This document shows positions 22,674-33,400 of a stretch of 64,000 bases of DNA, piece by piece. The position numbers and the translations under genes are program-made. Positions within the stretch are counted from its first letter, which is position 1. Every line of letters begins with the position of its first letter. The DNA is from Rhodeus uyekii (lineage: Eukaryota > Chordata > Actinopteri > Cypriniformes > Acheilognathidae), in NCBI GenBank assembly GCA_037043235.1, contig JAWRVZ010000112.1:2163501-2227500 (forward strand), written 5' to 3'. The notes under the pieces are model-generated. The model did not search any database and had not been told where the DNA came from. It worked only from the letters and a program-made list of their open reading frames with translations.

Positions 22674-23690
22674 CAGTGGTGTGAAAAAAAGTTTGCCCCC
22701 CCTTTTTTGTGCATGTTTCAGCTCATCAAACAAATATAAATATTAGTCAAAGATAACACAAGTAATCAGAAAATGCAGAACCCAAGTTTGCTTCAGCATG
22801 AGGTCATGGAAATATGGCTTTATATTCTCTTTCAGGCATATTTGGTAGATGTAGAATTCATGGTTCCATTTATCACAGGAAGTCCTCCAGGTCTTAAAGC
22901 AGCAAAACAACCCCAGACCATCACACTACCACTACCATTATTTATTGTTTATATGACATTCTCTATCTGAAATGCAGTGTTACTTTTACGCCAGATGTAA
23001 TGGGACACACACCTTCCAAGTCCAACTTTTGTCTCATCAGTCCACAAAGTATTTTCCCAAAAGTCTTGGGGATAATCAATACGATTTCTGGCAAAGCTGA
23101 GACAAGCCTTAATGTCATTTTTGCTCAGCAGTGGTTTTCGTCTTAGAACTCTGACATGCAAGCCATTATTACACAGTTTCTTGTTTATGGTGGAGTCATG
23201 AACACTGACCTTAACTGAGGAAAGTAATGAATGCAGGTCTTTAGATTTTGTGACCTCTTGGATGACTCTTTGCTGCATTCTTGAGGTAATTTTGGTCGGC
23301 TGGCCACTCCTGGGAAGGTTCACTACTGTTCCATGTTTTTGCCATTTGGATAATGGCTCTCACTTTGGAGTACCAAATCTTTGGAAATGGCTTTAAAACT
23401 ATTTTCAGACTGATGGATCTCATTTGTTCCTTAATTCCTTTGGATCTCGGCATTATGTTTACCTTTAAAGATCTTTTGGTCTACTTCACTTTGTCAGGGA
23501 GGTCCTATTTAAGTGATTTCTTGATTGTTAACAGTTGTGGCAGTAATTAGGCCTGGGTGTGGCTGGAGAAATTGAACTCATGTGTGTTAAACCACAGTTA
23601 CGTTTTAACAGGTGGTGCAAACACTTTTTTCACACAGGGCCATGTACAGTAGGTTTAGATTTTGTTTTTGCTTAATAATAACAACTGCTG
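22674..23690 (-). mobile_element. Tc1-like transposon relic, copy 2, same family as 9850-10960
   Basis: The left (transposon 3') end ACAGTGGTGTGAAAAAAAGT matches the terminus of copy 1. The right part CACACAGGGCCATG...AGGTTTAGATTTTG matches the subterminal text of copy 1 near 9950-9985 in reverse complement. The outermost 5' terminus on the minus strand was not found. The element carries transposase remnants (next entry) but joins the RT-proximal terminus after only two thirds of the gene, so it is an internally deleted copy. Confidence 0.8.
22949..23453 (-). pseudogene. Tc1-family transposase fragment
   Basis: On the minus strand two overlapping frames give MPRSKGIKEQMRS and VRAIIQMAKTW (N-terminal helix-turn-helix DNA-binding part), then LPRSGQPTKITSRMQQRVIQ, GLHVRVLRRKPLLSKNDIK, FARNRIDYPQDFWENTLWTD and HYIWRKSNTAFQ. 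WTDETK holds the first catalytic Asp. A frameshift near 23310 separates the two frames. Further upstream in window coordinates (about 22860-22935) GSVMVWGCFAA-like text continues, but the block with the last catalytic acid is deleted. Not functional. Confidence 0.82.
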
Positions 23691-24241
23691 ACAAATATCC
23701 CAATTGTAATTTAAAAAGGTTTATTTTCTTGCAAGAAAAGGTACGCAGTCATACAGTCAACGGTGTGAAGTGAAGGACGAGAGAGGACTAAGCCTGGACT
23801 TCACGTTGTGTTTTGTGTTTGTGTGGGCAGCAACAGTCGTTCATGAAAAGTACTGTCACCATGACTTTTATTTTCTACTAGTTTTATTTTCATGTTAAAC
23901 GTTTGTTAAATGTTCCCCAGTTCTGCCTCTTCTTCCCTGAACAAAGAACTGTATTACAATGCTTTTTAAATAAAGACTTGTAAGGTGGACCAGATTGGCC
24001 GAGACTATTCACACGAAACTGTTCACGAGACGCATCATGCTGTGACATATCGTCTTAATCCGCATCCCTCAGAGACACAACCTGCTGGGCACAACAGCCC
24101 AATCTCACTCTTGCATTTCAATATGTTCCCCCCCCCCCCCCACTTCTTCTCTCCAAAGGACCTGAAACTCACTCAACAGAATACATGGTTTAATGTGAAG
24201 AATTATCATACAATGCTATACATGTTTGGTATCAATTGAAA
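23691..24241. other. non-coding interval with a C-run
   Basis: Contains a run of about 14 C near 24129-24141. Around 23730-23990 the text has features seen in LTRs (AATAAAGACTT near 23970), but no terminus or duplication was found. Confidence 0.4.
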
Positions 24242-25545
24242 TGTCTAAGTGTGACTGGTACAAAGGTCTTACTCCCATAAGAAGCAAACCACGGGTGTTA
24301 AATGTTAAAGAGTTAGAAATGTTTGGCTTATTTGGGATGGGCTTGCCCCTCCCAAGGTCTTCAATGCTAATTAACCAAAAGGTCCATTGTTATGTTTAAC
24401 ACTTCAAAGAAGTTCCTGTCCTGGCCTGGGTATTTAAGGAAATGTATCAGAATGCTCATGGCTTCTCTCTCTTGTGGTGGCCAGATTCATTCACGATGCT
24501 GAGTGTCCCAAACAGACACTCCGCATTATGAGTTCATCAAGGCAAATTAGAACCAAGATTAGCCCGTAATGTTGAGTGCCTTCGGACACTTAGCATTACG
24601 TATTTTCCAAAGTTCAAGTATGCATCTTTACTCTGTTTCTGAGCATTCGATGTTGGTATTGATTATCTTTTAATTCGACTATGTAATTGGCACAATACAT
24701 TTACCTGAATGTTAATAAATTGTTACGTTTGATTTACTCTGTCTTACTTCTAAATTATTCACTCTAGTAGATTGTGTGTATTCTTGTTACCGCAAACACG
24801 CATCAGGTTAGTAACGGACTAAAGTCCAGTTTGAGTTGGAAATTAGGAGACCACCGACTGAGGCTTTAGAGATCCGGCTAATACTTCGGCACTAGTTAAG
24901 TGTACTTAGACCGTAAAGGCCGATAAATGGAATTTCCTTTTAGGGCAACGAAACGTTGATCGACCGACCTAAACAGGGTGGGCCTTCCCTCTGGTTACCG
25001 TAATATAATTCTAGCTAAGTGTACGTGGGAAACCACGATATGACTAAACCAAAGCTACTATAGAGAAAGTAATATTGGTCGGCTTATATCTATAGTAGTG
25101 GTCGTGACCTCTGACTAGAAATAGTGTTATTGTAACTACGGGTATACGGATCTATGGGGACTAAATAAAGTACTTTCAGGAAAGCGGCCCTCTAAACAGT
25201 ATTAGTCAATTACCTCTGTCTAGTGACCAAGACTGACCATTTGTGACCGTGAGATCCGCGCGGATTAGCCGGCGTGAGACTCTGAGCGACACTGAGACCC
25301 GAATGAACGAGTGTGATAAGAGTATCAAGTTCGATAGAATAATCCAATGTATATTTACCAAATTATTATACTAATGACCGACGACCAATTGGCTTTCTAA
25401 AATCAACTCGCGGTCATATTTAAACATGGAGTCAGATTATAAGTGAGTGCATATTCGCAGAGACTGAGAAGACCGAACGCGCAGTGATCCTTCACCCGCT
25501 CCTCGGAAACCGTCGTTGGACCGAGCAGCAGGCATTTTACAGACT
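24242..25545 (+). mobile_element. probable long solo LTR with TATA, twin hairpins and AATAAA
   Basis: The block begins TGTCT and ends AGACT, the near-inverse of its start, with GAAA on both sides (24238-24241 and 25546-25549). TATTTAA at 24431-24437 would place transcription start near 24460. Two strong hairpins follow: 24496-24507 with 24515-24526 (12 positions, one mismatch) and 24565-24578 with 24587-24600 (14 bp including two G-U). AATAAA lies at 24714-24719. This order (TATA, structured R, poly(A) signal, long U5) is that of a retroelement LTR. The terminal base deviates from the usual CA. No coding interior is attached. The family was not identified. Confidence 0.5.
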
Positions 25546-25596
25546 GAAAAATTGGTGTTGGTCAGAATCTTGCATGCATGGTGTACTTCTTTTATA

Positions 25597-25770
25597 GCAG
25601 AGGTCCTCAAATCAAACCCTGGAGTGCCACTGCCCTCAAGAGTTTAGATCCAACTCTAATCAATCACACCAGAACAAGCTAATCAAGGTCTTGGATTATT
25701 TTCACCAGGATCTGAACTAAACTCTGTAGGACAGTTGATCTCAATGGCTGGATATGGCGAGCACTGCTTT
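25597..25770. repeat. degenerate common cyprinid interspersed repeat
   Basis: AGGTCCTCAAATCAAACCC, GAGTGCCACTGCCCTC and ACACCAGAACAAGCTAATCA are words of an abundant cyprinid repeat I know from memory. GAGTTTAGATCC and its inverse CTAAACTCTG flank the middle, giving a fold-back. No boundaries or target duplication could be fixed. Confidence 0.45.
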
Positions 25771-26399
25771 ACACCATACACTTAGCTTTTTTTCCTGCCA
25801 ATTGCATTGAGGATTCAAAATGATTAAAAGTACATCTTCTATTTATCATGAGGAATATCCTGATGAACAATACTTTTGGGAATCATAAGCATTTGTCGGT
25901 GAGAGTTATGCTTATTTTCTGAAATGATCCAAAAGCCAATTGAAAAATCAATTGCGAACTTACTAACGTGATGCTAACTTCTGGTTGACCTTCAAAAATA
26001 CTTAATTCCTTTATGCTGAAAAATTGAGGTCACAGTTTTCACTCATTTAAAAATAATAAGTATAAAACCTTTCATTAACACAACTGCAGAGTAATAAGCA
26101 AAATATCTTTCAGAGGTTTGATTCCATGGAACCTGCAAAGTAGCAAATTCAGTGACTAGTTCTTCTTTGCTAATTTTAGCAGCTTAGTAACATTAACAAA
26201 AAATATGATTCTGTAAGGACACACAAAGCTGTCAGAACAGGTTGAACACAGCATGGAGGAGGTTGCAGCTCCATTTTATCGTGAGCCAAATATTTATGGC
26301 TCTGGCTGCCGTTATGGAATTACAGTTTCACGATAGGAGGTTTTCATCCATTTAGATGATTACCAGTGTGATCAGATGTTCTCATTTTTTCACTTGGCT
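25771..26399. other. non-coding interval
   Basis: AT-rich sequence with nothing recognised. Confidence 0.5.
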
Positions 26400-26620
26400 T
26401 GATTAAATGTTAAAGGAAAGGTGTGCCAAAAAGTGCACATCTGTCATCATTTACACACCTTCAAGTTGTTCCAAACCTGCATGAAATTCTTTCTTCTGCT
26501 CAACACAAAAGAAGAATGTCACTAACCAAACAGTTGATGGACCTCACAGTATTTTTTCCCCCCACACTATGGAAGTCAGTGAAATTCATTCAGGTTTCGC
26601 ATTAGCGTTTTAAAAGGGCT
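26400..26620. repeat. common cyprinid MITE-like repeat (TTTACACACCTTCAAG family)
   Basis: TCATCATTTACACACCTTCA, GTTGTTCCAAACCTGCATG, TTTCTTCTGCTCAACACAAA and ACACTATGGAAGTCA are close to a very abundant cyprinid repeat recognised from memory. Two more decayed copies in opposite orientation form the 46200-46725 pair. Confidence 0.55.
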
Positions 26621-26782
26621 TCAAAAATGTGTCTCATGTACATTGAGATGATTACTAAAATATGTGTACATCTTCATTGGTAACACTTTGGGCCTTGTGG
26701 TTCTTTAATCCAATGTGCTCTACATTTTGGCTACACAAATAAAATATTGTTACCAATGTTGTTACTCTACTTAATTACATCA

Positions 26783-27300
26783 TGTCACACCCTCAAACTA
26801 CATGGACTTTTACTTTGTTCAGTCACAAGTTCATTTCTGTGTGTTTCCCACCACCATTATGACACTAATCATCATCACAGCTGTTTGTAATTTCTGTTCA
26901 TCACCATGAGGTTTAGCTCATGTTTGTCCACTCTACATTTGAGTAAGAATCCTTTTAGTCCATCTTTCCAGTTAGATTAATTATTAAATGCTACTACTGA
27001 ACTCAACTCTCATCTTTGAGCCTTTTCCATCAGCCTGCCTGCTCCATTGCTAACAGAAGACATTAGTTTTGAACTTGGTAGAAAAGATCACAGCGGTGGC
27101 AAGGAACAGCTGCGATCTGTTTGAATTCACTGAAGGATTCTGTCGTCTTGCCATCAGCTGCTCCTTGAATGATGAGATCTTGAACTTTATACATCTGTGG
27201 GAGCTTTCAGATAGCTCAGAACTGGACTGGAGGGAGGATTATCTGGATCACTGGATCATCATCAGATGGCCTGAGTTCTTCTCTCCAAGAGTGTGAACCA
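26783..27300 (+). mobile_element. gypsy-like LTR plus adjoining internal fragment (relic)
   Basis: A putative LTR runs from TGTCACACCC at 26783 to CTAACA at 27055. It is followed by a possible leader and an open frame of 75 codons (27069-27296) of unknown function whose Asp/Trp/Glu-rich end resembles the start of fish gypsy gag. The downstream part is missing and no second LTR is visible. The length, the ends and their order support an LTR relic, but no target duplication can be tested. Confidence 0.4.
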
Positions 27301-27697
27301 GTGACAGCAGCAATGGACAACAAGGACTGGCTGATAGTATTACCTCTCACCAGGTACCATCTGTCTGTACTGAATCATTGCGGTTTTAAGAAGTTTGTTA
27401 AGTGAAGTTTTTGCCCCCTCTCCCACATCTTATGCATGTATCAAAAGAAATATCTTGAATCACTTGCTTCAATTCATTTATTTTGATTTGTGTCTTTAAG
27501 TTCACTGGTCTGGTGAATTCTGCTCATTTATTTGGGTTAGTTGTAGAAGCACTGCTACTACTGAACCTGACAAAATGGTGAACTTACAAAGCCAATGTTT
27601 TTTTGATTGGTCCTATCTGTGAGTGTGTGTGTGGGGTGGGCTGGGAAAGCTTTTGAATGCTTCAATTAAGCATGTTTTTGAGCGGTTGTCATGGTGC
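27301..27697. other. non-coding interval before the intact gypsy element
   Basis: No gene. The last four bases (27694-27697, GTGC) are the left copy of the gypsy target duplication. Confidence 0.6.
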
Positions 27698-28840
27698 TGT
27701 AGGGACCCCTAAAGTATTTATTTTTGTTTGTAACAATGTAACATTTATATACATGTATTTCATTATTTTGGTTTAAATGTACCTACATTATTTTATTTGT
27801 TATAATGTACGTGAGTTCACTAAACACTTTTGTTTCATATTCACTGACATTGTTTATTGGTTGAAAGTTCATCAATGTTGACCAATGACTGTGGAGCATG
27901 TTCAACGTGAGTTGCGTCAACGTGAGTTGCGTACAGAGACTGTGTCACGCATGTGGAAGAGAGAAGATTTCGATTGCTGTCAGTGCGAGAGTGCGTCACT
28001 GCTCTGGAGACATTTTGTGGAAAATATTATGCCCAAAGCAAGAATTGACGACTTTACTTTCGTTTTGTGTTTCAGTTTATAAACTGTCAGCTAAATAGTC
28101 TTTTTGTTTCCGTGGTTACGGCGAGTCAACGCGCCGCAATTCTATCTGCGCCACGAGGGCCTAGTGACGCTCATTCCGACCATTTCACGATCAACGAGTG
28201 CCATTGAAGACACGGAGCATCGCGCTGGATTTGCGGGATTGGATTCATCGTGCTGTGGATTCATCGGGACTGCCGAATGTGGATTCATGGTGGATTGTCA
28301 TCTACATTTTCATGTGCACCAACGATCGGGATCCAACGGTAACATGTGACTATTTGACTGTGTGACTCATTTGCATTACGTGACGGAAGGACTGTGTTAA
28401 CCTGTTAAGTTTGCAATTTATTGGGGTTTAAAAGACATTCAGAGTTTTGCATCACTAGAGACTGAACTAAATTGAGTTTACATTTTGAACTTGGGAAAAA
28501 GGGATATTCACATTTGAGTTAAAGAGAAACTACATAATTTCATATTTCTTTTATTTGAAGTTTATTTTTGTTTGTGAGGGGGTATTTCATTTATGTTAAA
28601 ATAAATTGTTATTCTTTCTTTATTTACTTGATGTCTGCTATTTTATATTCTATTTTGTAAATTAACAACTAACTGATTTTGGGTAAAAGTAATTCACAGA
28701 GTTTGTTATTAGGGAAGAAAGAGTGTGAAATTATTGAAATTAGAGAAATACCGGCCTAATTCACCATTCTACTGCCGGGAATCTAGGTTTTCCTATATTT
28801 TGGAAATATTTCTAGCCTTAGGGTTAAGAAAAGGGTTACA
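27698..28840 (+). repeat. 5' LTR of the intact gypsy element
   Basis: 1,143 bp, starting TGTAGGGACC and ending GGGTTACA. It contains a 15-bp direct duplication of CAACGTGAGTTGCGT (27903-27917 and 27918-27932) and AATAAA at 28600-28605. Three short frames inside it recur unchanged in the 3' LTR; this reflects LTR identity and is not evidence for genes. Confidence 0.96.
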
Positions 28841-28844
28841 TTTT

Positions 28845-28862
28845 TGGAGGCACTGCTGGGAT
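28845..28862 (+). promoter_or_regulatory. probable primer-binding site
   Basis: Four bases after the 5' LTR the sequence TGGAGGCACTGCTGGGAT begins with TGG, complementary to the CCA end of a tRNA, the usual start of reverse transcription. The tRNA species could not be identified by eye. Confidence 0.6.
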
Positions 28863-29007
28863 ACTGTTTTTCTTTTCTTCCTCTTCCCTGTTTACCAGAG
28901 TTTTCTATCTTTCCCTTTACAAATTTTAATCTAGTGTTGTTTGACATTGAAACAGTTTTCTGATTTATTTTGTCACAATTCTAGCTATTTGCCTTGTTTG
29001 AAAAAAA

Positions 29008-30414
29008 ATGGATTTGTTGCAAACTGTTGAGTGGAGCAAAACAGAGAATGTTAATTTATCACGTGCCATTGTACTGAGCAATGTTCCTTTGGACGCCAGT
29101 GATGACACTATTGGAAGAGTGTTAAACACAGTCAAAGCTTTTGGTCGCACTAGAATATGTGGTCGGCGTGGTGACATAACTGGCAGATGGTTGTTTATTT
29201 TAGTTGAGACCAGCACTGATTTAAATGCTGACGTTATACCACCTGAGATAGGCATAGAAAATGAGGCTGGACCTTGGGGTGTCACATTAGTGAGTAGTCT
29301 GGTAGGACATGGTCCTGCATCTGAAGAGGATGCCTTCCAACTCAAGCTACAAGCTTTGTTGCAGCAGGAGGGAAAGTCTTTAGATGAAGTGAAGTCTATA
29401 ATTATGGGAAATCAGTCTCCTAAATCTGACATCAGTGTAGACCTAGTTGATGCCATAGGCAAATTAGTAGATCGATGTAATCAAGTGTCTAGTGATGGGC
29501 CTGGGTACAGAAAACTGAGGTTGTTCTCTGGATTGAAACCTGTCCCTCCAGGTGAAGAAGAATATGACATCTGGATGGAGCAGGCTGCTCAAATGATAAG
29601 TGAATGGCAATGCACTGAAGCTGCTAAGAAACAACGCATTGTTGAGAGTTTGCGAGGCCCTGCTGCTGATATTGTCAGGTTTCTAAAAGTGAGTAATCCG
29701 TCTGCGGCTGCAAACGAATACTTAACTGCTCTTGATACAGTATATGGTACCACTGAGAATGGGCCAGACTTGATGGCTAAGTTTTGTCATACTTATCAGG
29801 AAAATGGAGAAAAACTGTCAGCTTTCTTATACCGACTGGATAAACTTCTTCATCGGGCTTTCTTGAAGGGAGGAATTGATGCAACAGGCATAAATAAAGC
29901 AAGGATGGAGCAGCTTATTAAGGGGGCACTGACTAATGACATGGTTGCCTTACGAATCAGAATGACTCACACAGTGCATGATCCCCCTTCGTTCTCACAG
30001 TTGATGAAGGAAGTGAGAGAAGAAGAACATTGGGTAGCTGCTCGAGAGAATGTTAAAGCTTCTGTTGCTACCGTTGCCTCTCCTCAAGTGTCTGTGCCAC
30101 CTGAATTACATAGCCTGAAGAAGGAAGTTAAAGAGCTGTCTACTCACATGAGCCAACTGTTGAGTATGACTACTGTGACCCCTACCTCTGACAAAGCCCC
30201 GCAGAAAGATAGTCAGACACGTGAAGTTTCAAGCAGAGACAATGCCCGTAAGCAAAGAAATCCCAAGTTACCCCTGCCTGGAATTTTCTGCTACAACTGT
30301 GGTGAAGATGGTCATAAGAAGTGGGAATGCAATGCCCCTGAGGATCTCAGGAAAGTAAACCAGAAGCTGATGAGAATGCACCGCTTGCAGGGAAACTTAA
30401 GCGGGGCTCAGTGA
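29008..30414 (+). CDS. gag: gag polyprotein, PNMA-like
   Basis: A 468-residue frame starting at the first ATG after the leader. Residues about 1-105 match the N-terminal domain of vertebrate PNMA proteins: a W near the start, a NLSRAIVLSNVP-like strand, a GR..GRRG segment, an IP.E patch and a PWGV segment. About 165-340 is the retroviral-type capsid domain, with YRKLRLFSGLKPVPPGEEEY, IVESLRGPAADIV, TYQENGEKLSAFLYRLDKLL and VREEEHW as the strongest PNMA-like blocks. A CCHC zinc knuckle (C428, C431, H436, C441) lies near the C-terminus and should bind element RNA. Gag should assemble the particle in which reverse transcription takes place. It ends at 30412-30414, inside the pol frame. PNMA homology is from memory of the family and would need an alignment. 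Confidence 0.95.
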   Translation: MDLLQTVEWSKTENVNLSRAIVLSNVPLDASDDTIGRVLNTVKAFGRTRICGRRGDITGRWLFILVETSTDLNADVIPPEIGIENEAGPWGVTLVSSLVGHGPASEEDAFQLKLQALLQQEGKSLDEVKSIIMGNQSPKSDISVDLVDAIGKLVDRCNQVSSDGPGYRKLRLFSGLKPVPPGEEEYDIWMEQAAQMISEWQCTEAAKKQRIVESLRGPAADIVRFLKVSNPSAAANEYLTALDTVYGTTENGPDLMAKFCHTYQENGEKLSAFLYRLDKLLHRAFLKGGIDATGINKARMEQLIKGALTNDMVALRIRMTHTVHDPPSFSQLMKEVREEEHWVAARENVKASVATVASPQVSVPPELHSLKKEVKELSTHMSQLLSMTTVTPTSDKAPQKDSQTREVSSRDNARKQRNPKLPLPGIFCYNCGEDGHKKWECNAPEDLRKVNQKLMRMHRLQGNLSGAQ

Positions 30415-33400
30415 AGGAACGGCACGGAGCTCCAGCTAACCCACGTTCCCCTCATGTTTCATTGTTGCTTGATGATGGTCAATCAAAATTGCCTGCAGGA
30501 TTAGTAGGGCCTGTCTCTGAGGTGCCTGTTCAAATTGAAGGAATTTACACGAGAGCTCTTCTTGACAGTGGCTCTCAGGTCACTCTATTGTATCGTAGTT
30601 TTTATGATAAGCACCTAAAGCACTTACCTCTTCAACCTGTGGAAAACCTTGAGATCTGGGGTCTTAGTTCACACAAATATCCATATGATGGGTATTTACC
30701 CCTCAAACTTGAGTTCACTGAAAGCGTGGCTGGAGTGCATCAGGTGGTGGACACGCTTGCAATTGTGTGTCCAGATCCGTTGAAAAGGGAAGGGATAGCC
30801 ATTTTGGTGGGGACCAACACCAGCTTAGTGAGGAAACTGCTTGAGTCTTGTCGTGAGCAAGCTGGTGAGAAGTTCTTGAATGTGTTGACCATTCACCCGG
30901 TGATCCGGGAGGCGTTTGAGTTTATTCAGAAGACAGACATGTCACAGGGTGATCCAAACCGACATGGAACAGTTTGGTTTGCAAAGCCTTCCCCTATTGT
31001 CTTGAAGCCAGGTCAGGTTATGCAACTCCCAGGTCTACCCAAGTTTCCTGGCCAGACGACAGAATCTCTATTGCTAGTAGACAATGCAGAAGTTAATGAT
31101 TCATTCACGTCAGACCTTCAAGTGAGACATGAAGTTCATTCAGCAACCATTGTTTCCAGCCGAAGAGTCATGGTGACTGTCAGAAACCCGTCTACAAGAG
31201 AAGTATGTATAAAGAGAGGAACTCCTCTTGCTCGTGTTTTCCCAGTAACCTTAGTTCCACAACTTTCTTCCAGCCAACAGTCAGAACAGGGTGCTTTGAC
31301 TCCTGTTTCCTTTGATTTTGGTGATTCTCCAATGCCGGAAGAAGCAAAAAGGCTTTTGTGTGAGGAGATGCTGAAGAGAAAAGAAGTGTTTTCCCTTCAT
31401 GAATGGGATGTGGGTTGTTCAAAGAGTACCACACATGAGATAAGACTGAAGGATTCACGCCCTTTCAGAGAAAGATCTCGACGTCTTGCCCCGGCAGATT
31501 TGGAAGATGTGCGGCGACATCTACAAGAACTTAAGGGTGCTGGCATTATTTCAGAGTCCCGAAGCCCCTATGCTTCACCAATTGTAGTGGTACGTAAAAA
31601 GACAGGGAAGGTCAGAATGTGTGTAGACTATCGGACACTCAACCAACGGACCATACCAGATCAATACACCGTCCCCCGAATTGAGGATGCTCTGCACAGC
31701 CTTTCTGGGAGTAAATGGTTTACTGTGTTGGATCTGAGGAGTGGATACTATCAAATACCGATGAGTGATGCTGATAAGGAAAAGACCGCATTCATCTGCC
31801 CTTTGGGTTTCTATGAATTTGAGCGTATGCCCCAGGGTATTTGTGGAGCACCTGCTACTTTTCAAAGAGTCATGGAGAGAACTGTAGGAGACATGAACTT
31901 TTTGGAGGTACTTGTGTACCTCGATGACCTAATTGTCTTTGGTAGAACACTTGAAGAACACCAACAGCGGCTGTTAAAGGTTCTGGATAGGTTGAGGGAA
32001 GAAGGATTGAAGCTATCCCTGGATAAGTGTCAATTTGGCAGAACTTCAGTGAACTATGTGGGGCATATTGTTTCACAAGATGGAATATCTACTGACCCTT
32101 CAAAGATAGAAGCTGTAGTATCCTGGCCAAAACCACAAACAGTAACGGAACTCAGAGCGTTTTTAGGTTTCTGTGGATATTATCGCCGTTTTGTGAAGGA
32201 TTTCTCAAAGCTGTGCCGTCCTTTGAATGAACTATTGACAGGGTACTCATCCACCTCTTGTAAGAAAAAGAAAAAGATCCACTCACCTGTCAGAGATGTT
32301 AATGCAAGCCACAAAGTCTCTGAACCCTTTGGCTCTCGATGGACTGCTCAATGTGATGTTGCTTTTCAAACCCTCAAAGACTGTCTGACTCAAGCTCCAG
32401 TGTTAGCCTTTGCTGATGCACAGAAGCCCTATGTCTTGCATGTGGACGCCAGTATGAATGGACTGGGAGGAGTTTTGTATCAGGAGCATGATGAAGGGTT
32501 ATGCCCTGTCACTTTCATCAGTCGCAGCCTTTCCCCTTCAGAGAAAAATTATCCTGTGCATAAATTGGAATTTTTAGCTTTGAAGTGGGCCATTGTTGAC
32601 AGACTGCATGACTATCTTTATGGTGTCCAATTTGAAGTTAGAACTGACAACAATCCTCTAACTTATATAATGAAGTCGGCGAAGCTTGATGCCACTGGTC
32701 ACCGTTGGCTGTCAGCTCTTACCACCTACAATTTCAGCTTGAAATACCGCCCAGGGCGAAAGAATGTGGATGCCGATGCACTGTCCAGACGTCCAACTAC
32801 CCACCAATGTGCAGATGACGAGTGGCAAGAAATTCCAGCTTCCGGTTTCCGGGCTTTTTGTCAAGGAATGTCTGTGAAGAAGATGACAGATTGTGTGTCT
32901 TATCCCTGCGTTGTGCAACAGATTGGGGCACATATATCTGCGGTTCCCAAAGCTTATTGTCAAGCTACTGTGCTAGTTGCAGACCACTTACCTGAGTTCA
33001 ATCCAACTGAGATTCAAGCTGCCCAAAAGAATGATGTACACCTAGGGGAGGTGTGGGAAGCAGTTTGTCAGAAGAAACCTGCAAGTAGTATCAGTCACAA
33101 CCACCCTGTGATGAAGTTGCTGAAGCGAGAATGGGAGAAGCTATCAATAGACAATGGTTTGTTGTACCGAACTATTAAACAACCAAGTGATCAAAGAGTG
33201 AAACGACAGCTTGTGCTTCCCAAGCAGTATCACAACATGGTGCTTAAATCTTTGCACGACGAGATTGGACATCTAGGCTTTGACAAGTCTTACAGTCTGG
33301 TTCGTGACCGATTTTATTGGCCACGCATGAAGCGTGATGTAGAGGCCTACTGTAAAACCTGTGAACGTTGCATAAAGAGGAAAACGTTGCCTCAGAGAGC

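Noticed and set aside
27885..28349. Three short frames (65, 66 and 81 codons) in the 5' LTR, repeated at 35209-35673
   Set aside because: They recur only because the two LTRs are identical, overlap one another in different frames and lack domains.
28965..29345. Antisense 126-codon frame over gag
   Set aside because: Shadow of the gag coding strand with no domain or independent support.
30411..30413. GTG at 30411 as the true start of pol
   Set aside because: Eukaryotic initiation at GTG is unlikely. The frame is open upstream to 30342 and a correctly phased slippery heptamer explains expression.
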